In this document: positions 8,424 to 17,927 of the stretch, in pieces
Numbering within the stretch: position 1 is the stretch's first letter
Layout: each line of letters opens with the position of its first letter
Assembly (NCBI GenBank): GCA_948467395.1
Contig: CAOKDX010000014.1
Coordinates: 1 to 64,000, forward strand
Length of the DNA stretch: 64,000 bases
Reading direction: 5' to 3'
Source of the DNA: an uncultured Clostridia bacterium
Lineage (GTDB): Bacteria; Bacillota; Clostridia; Lachnospirales; Lachnospiraceae
Made by a program: the position numbers and the translations under genes
The notes under the pieces: generated by a model
What the model was told of the DNA's origin: nothing
Seen by the model: only the letters and a program-made list of their open reading frames with translations
The model's database searches: none

Positions 8424-10526
8424 TCAGACCAGGTGCACCGCCACTGCCGACATATTCTCCCGGGTACGGTAGAATAAGGTCTGATCTTTCACATGAATAT
8501 CGGCTTTTTTGTCATATGAATATATATTTGCGATCTGGCTGGCGCATCCTGTCAGATCCACTTCGATGACCTCTGGCAGATCCCCATGAAAACAGTGGAT
8601 CACTACCAGCGCCCCTCCTGAGACGCCGGTCCGGAGTACCACCTGATACCCCTGGGGATAGCGATCGCTGGTAATCTTCGGCCCCCTCCGGTGCGTCATA
8701 CCCTTCCGGATCACCGGTGCCGCCTGCCGGTAGAATGCGATTCCCCGCTCTATCACATCCCACTGTGCATCCGATAGCTCTGTTACATCGCCAGAAAGAC
8801 ACATCCTGCCAAGAAAGGTATTGGCAATGGAATAGCCAATCCTCTTCAAAGAATCATCCTTCCGGATCACCGCCCAAATCTGGCTCTGGCGCGGAAGGAT
8901 GGCCCGATGCAGATTCGCCGCAATAATCGGTATTTCCTCCGTCTCGTGTGCGTCAGAGAAGGATGCCATGGAACAGAGGCTCATCATCAGCGGTTCCAGC
9001 TTATGCCCGCCGGAGGCACAGTTCTCCAGCACAAGATCCGGCAGCTCTTCCTTTACCCGCCGCACAAAATCCACGGAGGCCTCCATATTCTGCCGCAGTC
9101 CCTCCCCGGGAGATTCCGCACCGTCACAGCCAATTCCAATGGTATCATTGTAATCCATCTTCATATACCCAAATCCATATTTTCTGAGCGTGCCGATCAC
9201 CTTTTCCCCCAGGTATTCCTTTACCCAGGGATCCTTCATATCCCAGAACCGGCGGCTGTAGGTGGTCAGCGGATACCCATCTCTCTTCAAAAGATGGTCC
9301 GTATACCCATATGCTTTCGCCGCACGTCCCACATTATCGATCTCGAACCAGATTCCCGGCCGCATCCCCGCATCCCGGATAAGCTCCACCGTTTTCTCCA
9401 GCCCCTCAGGGAACAGCGTATCCGAGACATTATAATCCCCCATGCTGATATCCCAGGGAACCCCGTCCTCCTTAAACCAGCCGCAGTCAATGACAAAATA
9501 ATCAAAGCCTCTGCCCCTCACTGCATCAATTATACCGGCGATATTTTCATGGGAGGGACATCCCCAGGTGGTGCAGTATTCGTTAAAGATAACCGGCAGC
9601 TCCTGTTCTTCCTCCGGCCCCTGCTCCACATACTTTTCTCCCGCCGAGACGAGCCGGTGGCACAGCCGGTCGATGTCTCCGCTGCACACACTGAGTATCG
9701 CCGTGGGCGTCTCAAAGCTCTCTCCCCCGCTGATATTCTTCATCCAGTGGCCAAACTCCCGGTCAGCCAGTCCACCCGAAATATGTAAGCCATCGTCCTG
9801 CCGATAGATTTCCATCTGCCAGGATGCCTCATGGGCCAGCTGCGCACCCCAGAGGACATGATTTTTCGTATCCTCCACCGCCACAAAGGGAAAATATTTC
9901 ATCACCGGCATGGAACCTCTCTGTCCAAACCGCTCCACACCGACAGCCCAGTTGGACCAGCTGGGCTCCAGCTGCAGATCCTCCACTGTCTCAGACACAA
10001 GTCTTCCCTCATGGCTCCACTTGCTGCGAAGCCGGTGGACCGTCAGCGTGTCCGGCGCCATCCCCTCCTCAAAGGGGGTCAGGTTTCCCATCTCAAAACT
10101 TGCCAGCATCTCCAGCGTAACCATATCCTCACTGTGATTGGTGAAGATATTCTTCATCTCAAAGCTTTCCTCCCCCTGATACCATGTAATGACATTCACC
10201 ACTTCATAGCCGCGGCGGTCTCTCATCACCGTCCTGATACATATTTTTTCCTCCTCTGACTCCACCGTCTGGGAATCATATTCAAAAAGATTTGCCGTCT
10301 CACCATTCCGCATAGTCTGCCCGCTGCCGTAACAGTTGGGATAAATATCCCCCGCCAGCTTTAGCTGCGCCAGGCTGTTGATGCGGTAAAACTTCCTGTC
10401 AGAGACATCCTGTTCCGCCATCTCCGCCGGCACCATGTAGAATCCCACCCTCTTGAAATCGGTCTCCTGCTGAAAAATCAAAAGCATATCGCCAAGACGG
10501 ATTTCAGATATCCTCTCCATCGCCAT
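8424..10526 (-). CDS. Alpha-galactosidase, glycoside hydrolase family 36
   Basis: A 700-residue enzyme with the GH36 layout: N-terminal beta-supersandwich (about 1-300), TIM barrel (about 310-610) and C-terminal beta domain. The nucleophile is Asp458 in GYMKMDYND. The acid/base is Asp525 in ASFSDAHE, after ENCASGG at 501-507. Family knowledge predicts release of terminal alpha-galactose from raffinose-type sugars or galactosides; alpha-N-acetylgalactosaminidase activity is possible. There is no signal peptide, so it should be cytoplasmic, yet no sugar transporter or regulator is adjacent. GGAGGGG precedes the ATG. It stands alone between spo0A and spoIVB, a position where a catabolic gene is not expected. 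Confidence 0.9.
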   Translation of the reverse strand: MAMERISEIRLGDMLLIFQQETDFKRVGFYMVPAEMAEQDVSDRKFYRINSLAQLKLAGDIYPNCYGSGQTMRNGETANLFEYDSQTVESEEEKICIRTVMRDRRGYEVVNVITWYQGEESFEMKNIFTNHSEDMVTLEMLASFEMGNLTPFEEGMAPDTLTVHRLRSKWSHEGRLVSETVEDLQLEPSWSNWAVGVERFGQRGSMPVMKYFPFVAVEDTKNHVLWGAQLAHEASWQMEIYRQDDGLHISGGLADREFGHWMKNISGGESFETPTAILSVCSGDIDRLCHRLVSAGEKYVEQGPEEEQELPVIFNEYCTTWGCPSHENIAGIIDAVRGRGFDYFVIDCGWFKEDGVPWDISMGDYNVSDTLFPEGLEKTVELIRDAGMRPGIWFEIDNVGRAAKAYGYTDHLLKRDGYPLTTYSRRFWDMKDPWVKEYLGEKVIGTLRKYGFGYMKMDYNDTIGIGCDGAESPGEGLRQNMEASVDFVRRVKEELPDLVLENCASGGHKLEPLMMSLCSMASFSDAHETEEIPIIAANLHRAILPRQSQIWAVIRKDDSLKRIGYSIANTFLGRMCLSGDVTELSDAQWDVIERGIAFYRQAAPVIRKGMTHRRGPKITSDRYPQGYQVVLRTGVSGGALVVIHCFHGDLPEVIEVDLTGCASQIANIYSYDKKADIHVKDQTLFYRTRENMSAVAVHLV

Positions 10527-10633
10527 ACTAACCCCTCCAAATCGTTATTTCATATTACCCGTCACTTAAACTATATTTTACCATATGCCCTGGGATATAA
10601 CCAGTTTTATTTTAGCTAAAGAGATACCTCCCC

Positions 10634-11878
10634 TCACTGCGACAGCATTGTCTCGATAAACACCCCATACCCCTTTGCGGGGTCGTCTACCAGCACATGT
10701 GTCACCGCCCCGACAATCTTTTCATTCTGAATAATCGGCGATCCGCTCATTCCCTGCACGATCCCCCCCGTCATGGACAGAAGACGGGGGTCCGTGATCT
10801 TTATTACCATACTTTTATTGTCGTTGCTGTTCATGCTGATCTCCTCAATCCGGATCCGGTATCTTTTCGCCGTGCCATCCAGATTCACATAGACGGAGGC
10901 CTCTCCCTGGCGGATTTCCTGCTTCATGCCTACCGGCAGAAGCTCTCCAGCATAGTTCTCACCCGCAGCCGGTTTCATCCTGCCAAAGACCCCGAGATCG
11001 GTATTTTTCGTTATCTCCCCAATCTCATTGTCTGCCACCATATTGATATATCCCTGCAGCTCACCAGGTTCTCCGCTGGCTCCTTTTGTAATACCGAGTA
11101 TTCTTGTCCGGTACAGCTCACCTCCCTGGAGGTCAAGAAGCGTTCCCGTATCCGCATCGGTAATCCCATGTCCCAGAGTACCAAATCTTCCGTCCTCCGT
11201 TACATAAGTAAGTGTTCCGATCCCCTGTGTGTCCTCGCGCACCCATGTACCGATCTTGTAGGTATGATCCGTTGCCCGGACGGGTTTCATCGCCACCTTC
11301 AGATTTTCATTTCCCCTCCGTATCATCACCGCCACCTTTTTCCTTCCGCTCTCCTGGATGGCCTGATTCAGTTTTGCGATAGTGGGCACTGGATTATTAT
11401 TCCATTTCAGAATATAATCACCTGTCTTTAATATGTTCTCACCCGGCGCATAAGTCAGACCGTCTTCTCCCTGAATCTCTGCCGTGTCAAGCACAAGAAG
11501 ACCGTTTGTCTCCACATAGATCCCGATAGGCTCCCCACTGGGGGCCACTTTCATTTTCCGGATCACCCGGACATCTACATTTTTTAACGGAACCACACCA
11601 AATAGCTTTACCGGAACCTGATAGTTTCCAGTACTGCCAGATAGTATGGAAAAACCGCTCTCCTTATTTGTTACCCGGAGTGCCTCCAGTGATTCTTCTG
11701 TCGCACACCCAAAGGGCAGGGAAATCTCCTCCGTCTCTCCCACCACGGCATAGAGCTGGTCTGGCACATAGGAATCCATATACCGATAGAATAAGAAACC
11801 AGCGGCAGTCAGATCGGCTGCAAGAAAGAGAATCAGCCATCTGCGCCAGCGACGAAGAACACTGTTTTTTCTGATCAC
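10634..11878 (-). CDS. spoIVB: SpoIVB serine peptidase (S55), forespore signal for sigmaK checkpoint
   Basis: A 414-residue protein. N-terminal membrane anchor (about 14-33), PDZ domain (about 105-205) and S55 peptidase domain. His237 lies in TLGHGITD and catalytic Ser378 in GMSGSPI. In sporulation the forespore-secreted enzyme cleaves SpoIVFA and so activates processing of pro-sigmaK; in Clostridia it may serve other late signalling. I choose GTG 11876-11878 because AGAGGTG sits eight bases before it; a GTG three codons earlier overlaps that site. A forespore-type promoter (11933-11962) and a hairpin (11902-11930) lie upstream. Confidence 0.95.
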   Translation of the reverse strand: MIRKNSVLRRWRRWLILFLAADLTAAGFLFYRYMDSYVPDQLYAVVGETEEISLPFGCATEESLEALRVTNKESGFSILSGSTGNYQVPVKLFGVVPLKNVDVRVIRKMKVAPSGEPIGIYVETNGLLVLDTAEIQGEDGLTYAPGENILKTGDYILKWNNNPVPTIAKLNQAIQESGRKKVAVMIRRGNENLKVAMKPVRATDHTYKIGTWVREDTQGIGTLTYVTEDGRFGTLGHGITDADTGTLLDLQGGELYRTRILGITKGASGEPGELQGYINMVADNEIGEITKNTDLGVFGRMKPAAGENYAGELLPVGMKQEIRQGEASVYVNLDGTAKRYRIRIEEISMNSNDNKSMVIKITDPRLLSMTGGIVQGMSGSPIIQNEKIVGAVTHVLVDDPAKGYGVFIETMLSQ

Positions 11879-11901
11879 ACAAATCACCTCTTACAGAAAG
11901 A

Positions 11902-11930
11902 ATGGAATCTGAAATTATTTCAGATTCCAT
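11902..11930 (-). terminator. Perfect 14-bp inverted repeat, terminator behind recN
   Basis: Positions 11902-11915 and 11917-11930 are exact reverse complements around one central base. Read on the minus strand the hairpin is followed by TCTTTCTG. It lies 25 bp after the recN stop and ends 23 bp before spoIVB, so it should stop recN transcripts. Confidence 0.7.
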
Positions 11931-11932
11931 GT

Positions 11933-11962
11933 TAGTATGACCATTCTGCATGTAATTATGAA
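11933..11962 (-). promoter_or_regulatory. Forespore sigmaF/sigmaG-type promoter of spoIVB
   Basis: On the minus strand TTCATA (11957-11962) and CATACTA (11933-11939) are separated by 17 bp. CATACTA fits the sigmaF/G -10 consensus CATNMTA fully and TTCATA fits TGMATA at five of six bases. The -35 overlaps the recN stop codon. The predicted start falls in the far arm of the recN terminator hairpin, so spoIVB mRNA would escape it. Confidence 0.65.
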
Positions 11963-13629
11963 TACTGTTTCTGGCTGTCAGCAAGCTCCTTCATCTCTTT
12001 CGCATTTTTTCTCACAGCATCTGTAATCTCAACGCCGCCAAGGATCCGTGCCAGCTCCTCTTCTGTCTCTTCCCTGTCCAGAGGACGGATCCTGGTGACA
12101 GAAGCACTCTCCGTCACATCTTTTTCAATAACAAAATGAATATCTGCCATAGCGGCAATCTGCGGCAGATGGGTAATGCATATAATCTGATGCCTTTTGC
12201 CCAGGACACTCATTTTCTCTGACACCTTCTGGGCCGTGCGGCCGCTGATCCCGGCATCGATCTCATCGAAGATCAGTGTCTCGATGGCATCGCTGTCCGC
12301 AAACACCGACTTGATCGCCAGCATAATGCGGGAAAGCTCTCCGCCGGATGCAACCCTTCCAAGACTCCGCCTTGGTTCTCCCGGATTGGTGGCAATCATA
12401 AATTCCACATCATCCGCTCCGTCCGGACCAAAGTCCTCCTTCGGCGTAATCTGAATGGCAAAATCCACATGGGCGAAATTCATATCCTGCAGCGCATCCA
12501 TAATTTTCTTCTCCAGTGCTGCCGCAGATTTCCTGCGATACCGGGTCAGGGCGGCGCATTTTTTCCGCAGATCTGCTTCCAGCGATTCCAATTCCTCCCT
12601 CTGTCTTGTAACAAATGTCTCATAATCCGCATACCGGAGAAGCTTCTCATCCACCTCCCGCAGATGATCCGATATCGCCTCGTAGGTTTCGCCATATTTG
12701 CTCTGCAGGGAATGGATCAGGTCCAGCCGTCTCCGCGTCTGCTCAAGATCGTTTTCATCAAAGATAAAATCCGACATAAAATCCGACACTTCCCGGTTGA
12801 AATCATCCAGAAGCCCCTCAATCTGCATCAGCTCTTCCACAAAGTTATCCAGTTCCGGATCCAGATTCCGGATCTCCTGCAGGCGTCTCAGGGCGCGGCT
12901 CACCGCACCGGCCGCCGTCTCGCCACTCAGCTCATGCACCTCTGCCAATGCCTCTGCGACAGCACCGGCATGGGACATTCGGAAATATCTCTCCTCTGTC
13001 TCCTCTATCTCTCCCGGTTTGACATCCGCCGTCTCAATCTCATCCCTCTCATACTCCAGAAACCCAAGCTGGCGCGCCCTTTCCTCGGAGGACATGGAAT
13101 CCTTCTGCAGTTCCTTTTCCTTTTTTTTGAACTGGCGGTACAGCCGGGCCGTCTCCTCACGGGTTTCCATACACCTGGCACTGCCGTATTCATCCACAAT
13201 CTCCCGGTGCCTGTCCGGATCCAGCAGAGACTGATGTTCATGCTGTCCATGAATATCAATACACAGAGCCGCCACCTTGCGGATCAAACTTACCGGTACG
13301 CTCTCTCCATTTATTTTATTGATGCTGCGATTTTCTGTAATCCTCCTGGAGATAACCAGCTGGCCGTCCTCCGGTTCAATGTCCAGGTCCCGGATCCGCG
13401 CCAGAGTCTCCTCATCGGAAATATGAAAGACTGCCTCCACCATGGCATGATCTCCATTCTTACCGATCATGTCAGAGGATACACGGGCGCCCAGTGCGAT
13501 GCTGATGGATCCCACCAGTATGGATTTCCCGGCGCCGGTCTCGCCAGTGAGAATATTTAAATGTCTGCCAAATTCAACATCAATCTCATCGATGATTGCA
13601 AAGTTTTTTACATGTAAATTCGCTAACAA
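11956..13629 (-). CDS. recN: DNA repair protein RecN
   Basis: A 557-residue SMC-like ATPase acting early in double-strand break repair. Walker A is GETGAGKS (29-36), a long coiled-coil region occupies about 150-370, the ABC signature lies in ASGGELSRIMLA, and Walker B is LIFDEIDAGISG. The start is TTG at 13627-13629, with GGAGGG four bases upstream, giving MLANLHVKNFAIIDE as usual for RecN. The longer frame to 13698 reads through a hairpin and is not credible. In many Clostridia argR precedes recN; here a Big_2 protein gene does. Confidence 0.96.
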   Translation of the reverse strand: MLANLHVKNFAIIDEIDVEFGRHLNILTGETGAGKSILVGSISIALGARVSSDMIGKNGDHAMVEAVFHISDEETLARIRDLDIEPEDGQLVISRRITENRSINKINGESVPVSLIRKVAALCIDIHGQHEHQSLLDPDRHREIVDEYGSARCMETREETARLYRQFKKKEKELQKDSMSSEERARQLGFLEYERDEIETADVKPGEIEETEERYFRMSHAGAVAEALAEVHELSGETAAGAVSRALRRLQEIRNLDPELDNFVEELMQIEGLLDDFNREVSDFMSDFIFDENDLEQTRRRLDLIHSLQSKYGETYEAISDHLREVDEKLLRYADYETFVTRQREELESLEADLRKKCAALTRYRRKSAAALEKKIMDALQDMNFAHVDFAIQITPKEDFGPDGADDVEFMIATNPGEPRRSLGRVASGGELSRIMLAIKSVFADSDAIETLIFDEIDAGISGRTAQKVSEKMSVLGKRHQIICITHLPQIAAMADIHFVIEKDVTESASVTRIRPLDREETEEELARILGGVEITDAVRKNAKEMKELADSQKQYS

Positions 13630-13652
13630 GTTTCCCTCCGTCTGTACGATCA

Positions 13653-13690
13653 ACGGCGTCAGCCAGAATACAAATTCTGGCCGGCGCCGT
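13653..13690 (-). terminator. Hairpin between the Big_2 protein gene and recN
   Basis: ACGGCG (13653-13658) and GCCAGAAT (13662-13669) pair with ATTCTGGC (13674-13681) and CGCCGT (13685-13690), leaving a 4-nt loop and a small internal loop. On the minus strand no T tract follows, so efficient termination is doubtful. It stands about 10 bp after the upstream stop and 24 bp before recN, and may act as an attenuator or mRNA end. Confidence 0.45.
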
Positions 13691-13699
13691 CCCGCCACA

Positions 13700-16600
13700 C
13701 TATTTAATCTGTCTTATTCTGACCCGGCATCCCAGTTTAATGCCGTTCACAATGGCATAAACCGTTGTCGTTCCCCTCTTTCGTCCTGTCACCAGTCCGT
13801 TGGCATCCACCGTGGCCACATTGATATTCTTGGAATACCATGTCACTCCCTGGCTGATCTCATTCACCCGGAGCTGCTCCGTATCATACATACGCATTTT
13901 CAGGCCCTTCCGGTTCAGATCCACTACCAGTACATCACAGTACCCGCGTTTATGATTTGCCGTCTCGCCGTAGATCGTCGCCTGACCCACACGTTTGGAA
14001 CGGATCTTACCCCGCTTATCCACAGTCGCCACTTTTTTATTGTCGGAATAATAACGAATCTTCGTGGTGGTATTCACCGGAGAAGCTACAATACCGGACT
14101 GTCTCGCTCTTCCTTTGGCAATAGTGATCTCACTGTCCGCCACAGTCACCCCTGTAGCCTCCACTGGTTCCCGGACTTTTACAATACAGGTCGCCGTCTT
14201 GTTGGAACCATCCGTTGTCTTTGCCTTAATCTTAACGATGCCCTCTGCCACCCCGAGTACACGGCCGGTGGAATCTACCTCCGCAATGGTCTTATCGCTG
14301 GTGGACCACTTAACCTTCTTCACAGTGGCATTCTTCGGCGTAATCTTTGCTTTCAGTTTCAGCGTATCTCCCACCAGGACAGTGGCGTTATATTTATTCA
14401 GCCGGAGCTTCTTCGCCATCCGCACTACCCGGACCTTACATCTGGCATAGGCTCCACTGCCGTCCCGGGCAGTAGCCGTAATATATGCCGTTCCCAGCTT
14501 CTTTGCTTTTACCTTTCCGCTGGAAGAAACCGTGGCCACTTTCTTTTTGCTGGTTTTCCATTTAACCTTTTTATTCGGAGTGCCGGTAACTGTCGCCTTG
14601 ACATAGAAGGATTTGCCTACCTTCATAAATTTACTTGTGGGCGATACCGTCACCTTCGTATTCTGATCCTCCGGTTTCGGATTTACCCGGATCAGGCAGG
14701 CCACCGTAAACCCGCCGTCACTCGCCGTGCCAACCAGCATGGTTGTGCCCACGGCTACCCCTGTCACCTTCGCATTGGATCCCCCCACGGCTTCAACTTT
14801 GGCAATATTCGTATTTGCTATGGTCCAGGTCATTGTCTTGTCGTATGCCGTCTCCGGCGTAAAGATTGGGGTCACAGTAATGGAACTGCCCACATTGACC
14901 ACCTTCTCCGCCGAATCCAGACGCACGCCTGTGATGCCGTCCCGGACGATTACCTGTACCGACTCGATGGGTCCCTGTATCTTTCCGTTAAATGCCTGGG
15001 CCCGGACAAATGCCGTACCGCTCTTAATACCTGTGATCACGCCGGTCTCATTTACCCGGACGATGGAAGTATCCAGACTGGTCCACACGACCCGGTCAGT
15101 GGAATTGGCCGGCGTGAGAACGGCTTTCAGCTGCGCTGTATCCCCGGTCCGCACAACAACCGATTTCGGTGAAATCGCAATGGCGCTGGACGGCTGCTTC
15201 ACATCGACATGAATGGTATTGACGCCAACCTGCGGCGAAGTAATATTGACATCCGTCTCTCCCGGCCCCTTCGCCGTAATCACGGTAAGTTTTCTCTCCT
15301 CATCCCAGGCAATATCCACGATATTGTCCTTCGCCGCCTTCCAGACAAGCTGGGCTGTGGTATTCTTCGGCACATAGTCAATGGTGATGGTCTCGCTGTC
15401 TCCTACGTTCATAAGGAGATCTGTTTTGTCCAGCACCAGCTCCGTTGCGGACCCGATTACCGTTACAACACAGGACGCCATAACATTGTACGGGTTATAG
15501 GTAGGATACACACTGATCAGCGTTGTACCGCCTCCTGCCAGTGTCAGCACACCGTCTTCATCAATGGTGGCAACGGAAGTATCCGAGCTCACCCATGTCA
15601 GGGATGTATCCGTGGCATTTGCCGGGGCATAGGTCACTTCTTTTCTCATGTTATAGGTCTCTTTGTATAATTCCACCGAGAGCTCCGCCTTCTTAAAGGA
15701 AATGGACTGGATGGCGGAGCGGACCGTAATCCGGATGGAACGCTTATCATTTTTATTCAGGGTATTCTGGACAATAAGATCCGCTGTACCCGTCCTCAGG
15801 GCCGTGATAATAGCACTCTTACCATCTGCCGCCGGCTCAACCCGAAACACCGGATTGTTCGCATTGGAGCACTCCCATGTCAGGGGCGCCACCGTTACCG
15901 TCTGCTTAATATTGGCAACAACAGTAATATGCTCGCCTACCAGCATCGTTTGATCTGTATTGGGACTCAGGGTAAAGCCATTTACCGCCTGTTCCACCTT
16001 AACCAGACAGGTGGCGGTCTTATATACGCCATCCCCGGCGTCCAGTGTAGCGGTGATGGTCACATCCTTTCCCTCTTCCGTCACGCGCAGACCCTTGATC
16101 AGACCGCTCTCATTTACCGAAACATAACGGGGATCCGAACTGGTCCACTGGATCGGCCCGCTGTAAGTACTGTTTGCCACAAGGTTCAGCTGATATTCCT
16201 GCCCCACCGAAAGGGTAATATTGCTGCGGTCCAGATAGATTCTGTCAACGATTTCCAGTGTGGTATGCAGGGAAAAGCCATCCGGTATCGGGCTCGGCAG
16301 CGTAATTTTTGCCGGATTGGCAAGCTTCTTCAACGCCTCCGCCTTACCCTTTTTCATTCTTATGGTAGCTGTAATCATGCCCTCGGCCTTGGTGGTCAGA
16401 ATGCCTGTGGCAGAATTATAGGTTGCGTAATTTACCGAGCTGCTGGGGATATCCACATCAAAAATATCCAGGAAGTCTTCTGTCGTCATATTATAGGCTT
16501 CCGCAAAATTGTACTGGTCGCCGATGCTGAGGATCTCCTTTTTATTGTCCTCCATATTGCTGTATATCGTTAAGTTTACAGTCGTGATAGGATTCCACGC

Positions 16601-17683
16601 ATTGGATTTATTATTCTCATCCACATAACTTCCATAAGGGTAGAAATATATCTTATATTCTCCAGCGATACCCGTCACCTGCAGCTCGTTGCTCCGGCTG
16701 CCAGATGGCGTCAGGGTGATAAGGTCGGATTCCATTCCAAGGGAATTGGCGATCACCTGCTCATATCCGCCGCCTACATCCTTTGTAACTACCCATATAA
16801 CCTTGCTTCGGATGACTTCCATATTCTGTGAAAAATCCGTATCGGTATAGATGAAATCCCCGGATTCCATCTGGGCGTCAAGAATCTTTGAGAACCCGTC
16901 GGCTGCTCCCCCGGAACCCGGCTGTGCATCCTTATCCTTCGATACACGGGGGATTACATACACATCCAGATATGCCGTATAAGTGACCGTTGGCTGGGCC
17001 GGAACGGTATAGGTCGCCACGATCTGCGTTTTACCTGCACCCGTCGGTGTCACCTCGCCGCTGGTCCGGTCTGCAATGGCAACCTCCGGATTCATGCTGG
17101 TCCACTGTGTATTTTTCGGATCACCAAAATTCAGATCCAGTGAAACCGGAGAATCGTTGGAATACAAAACAAGCGACCGGTCCGTATCTGTCTCATTGAC
17201 ATATTTAAATTTTGAATCGTCCTTCGTTGTATCTACGGCGAATATAACCTTAATCTTACAGGTGGCACTTCCCAGCTGTGCCATGGCACCGTCCACCACC
17301 TGGGTTTTATCATACACCGTAACCGTAATGGTAACGTCGCCGGGAGACTTCGCCGTAAGGATTCCGATGGTCTGGGACGTACCCTCTTTGATGGATGCGA
17401 TATCATTTTCTTTGCCATCCGCACTGTCCTCGATGGTCCACCTTACATCATACTTATTCTTATCGTCATATGAAATCCCCGATGTTTCCATCATCAGCTG
17501 TATGCTTGAGGTCTTCATTTCATAGGTCGCTGTGGGATCAAGCAGCACACCATCCAATGAGATCCCGATCTCATCCGCTGCCTGGACAGAATTACCAAGA
17601 TAACCGAAAACCCCCACCGCCACAATGACGACCAGCGTCAAAATGTATTTCAGTTTTTTCTTAATCAATCTCTTTCCCTTCAT
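13700..17683 (-). CDS. Large secreted protein made of about twelve bacterial Ig-like (Big_2) repeats
   Basis: A 1327-residue protein with a basic N-terminus (MKGKRLIKKKLKY), a hydrophobic signal and a likely cleavage after SVQAADE. The rest is a series of about twelve Big_2-type domains, recognisable by recurring WxSSDxSVATVDxxGxVTG-like and V.VGDTxxLKA..TP.NAT patterns. The last four repeats are Lys-rich, which suits binding to anionic wall polymers. No LPXTG motif, SLH domain or catalytic domain is seen, so attachment is probably non-covalent. The ATG at 17681-17683 is ten bases after AAAGG. It likely serves as a surface stalk or adhesion protein; the partner is unknown. The stop lies 70 bp before recN, but the genes are probably unrelated in function. 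Confidence 0.85.
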   Translation of the reverse strand: MKGKRLIKKKLKYILTLVVIVAVGVFGYLGNSVQAADEIGISLDGVLLDPTATYEMKTSSIQLMMETSGISYDDKNKYDVRWTIEDSADGKENDIASIKEGTSQTIGILTAKSPGDVTITVTVYDKTQVVDGAMAQLGSATCKIKVIFAVDTTKDDSKFKYVNETDTDRSLVLYSNDSPVSLDLNFGDPKNTQWTSMNPEVAIADRTSGEVTPTGAGKTQIVATYTVPAQPTVTYTAYLDVYVIPRVSKDKDAQPGSGGAADGFSKILDAQMESGDFIYTDTDFSQNMEVIRSKVIWVVTKDVGGGYEQVIANSLGMESDLITLTPSGSRSNELQVTGIAGEYKIYFYPYGSYVDENNKSNAWNPITTVNLTIYSNMEDNKKEILSIGDQYNFAEAYNMTTEDFLDIFDVDIPSSSVNYATYNSATGILTTKAEGMITATIRMKKGKAEALKKLANPAKITLPSPIPDGFSLHTTLEIVDRIYLDRSNITLSVGQEYQLNLVANSTYSGPIQWTSSDPRYVSVNESGLIKGLRVTEEGKDVTITATLDAGDGVYKTATCLVKVEQAVNGFTLSPNTDQTMLVGEHITVVANIKQTVTVAPLTWECSNANNPVFRVEPAADGKSAIITALRTGTADLIVQNTLNKNDKRSIRITVRSAIQSISFKKAELSVELYKETYNMRKEVTYAPANATDTSLTWVSSDTSVATIDEDGVLTLAGGGTTLISVYPTYNPYNVMASCVVTVIGSATELVLDKTDLLMNVGDSETITIDYVPKNTTAQLVWKAAKDNIVDIAWDEERKLTVITAKGPGETDVNITSPQVGVNTIHVDVKQPSSAIAISPKSVVVRTGDTAQLKAVLTPANSTDRVVWTSLDTSIVRVNETGVITGIKSGTAFVRAQAFNGKIQGPIESVQVIVRDGITGVRLDSAEKVVNVGSSITVTPIFTPETAYDKTMTWTIANTNIAKVEAVGGSNAKVTGVAVGTTMLVGTASDGGFTVACLIRVNPKPEDQNTKVTVSPTSKFMKVGKSFYVKATVTGTPNKKVKWKTSKKKVATVSSSGKVKAKKLGTAYITATARDGSGAYARCKVRVVRMAKKLRLNKYNATVLVGDTLKLKAKITPKNATVKKVKWSTSDKTIAEVDSTGRVLGVAEGIVKIKAKTTDGSNKTATCIVKVREPVEATGVTVADSEITIAKGRARQSGIVASPVNTTTKIRYYSDNKKVATVDKRGKIRSKRVGQATIYGETANHKRGYCDVLVVDLNRKGLKMRMYDTEQLRVNEISQGVTWYSKNINVATVDANGLVTGRKRGTTTVYAIVNGIKLGCRVRIRQIK

Positions 17684-17927
17684 GATAACCATACCTTTCT
17701 CTTATTATAAGTATATATCGTCCCGTTTTGTTTTCATGATAAGACAATTTTTTGTCAATTACATGGTAAATCTATACATTCCACTCCACCATGAATAATA
17801 ATATTATATCCAATCCGGGTCCATATGGCAAGACAGATTTTTTGAAAAAGACTATGCACCAGCCCATTATTATGGTAAAATATACGGGAACCTGTTATCG
17901 AAGCAACTACAAAAAGGGGGTAGCAAT

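Noticed and set aside
8907-9788. Plus-strand frame opposite the alpha-galactosidase
   Set aside because: Shadow of the GH36 gene; no start signal and low-complexity product.
13630-13698. N-terminal extension of recN to 13698
   Set aside because: It crosses a hairpin, lacks a ribosome site and is not part of RecN; the TTG at 13629 fits the family.
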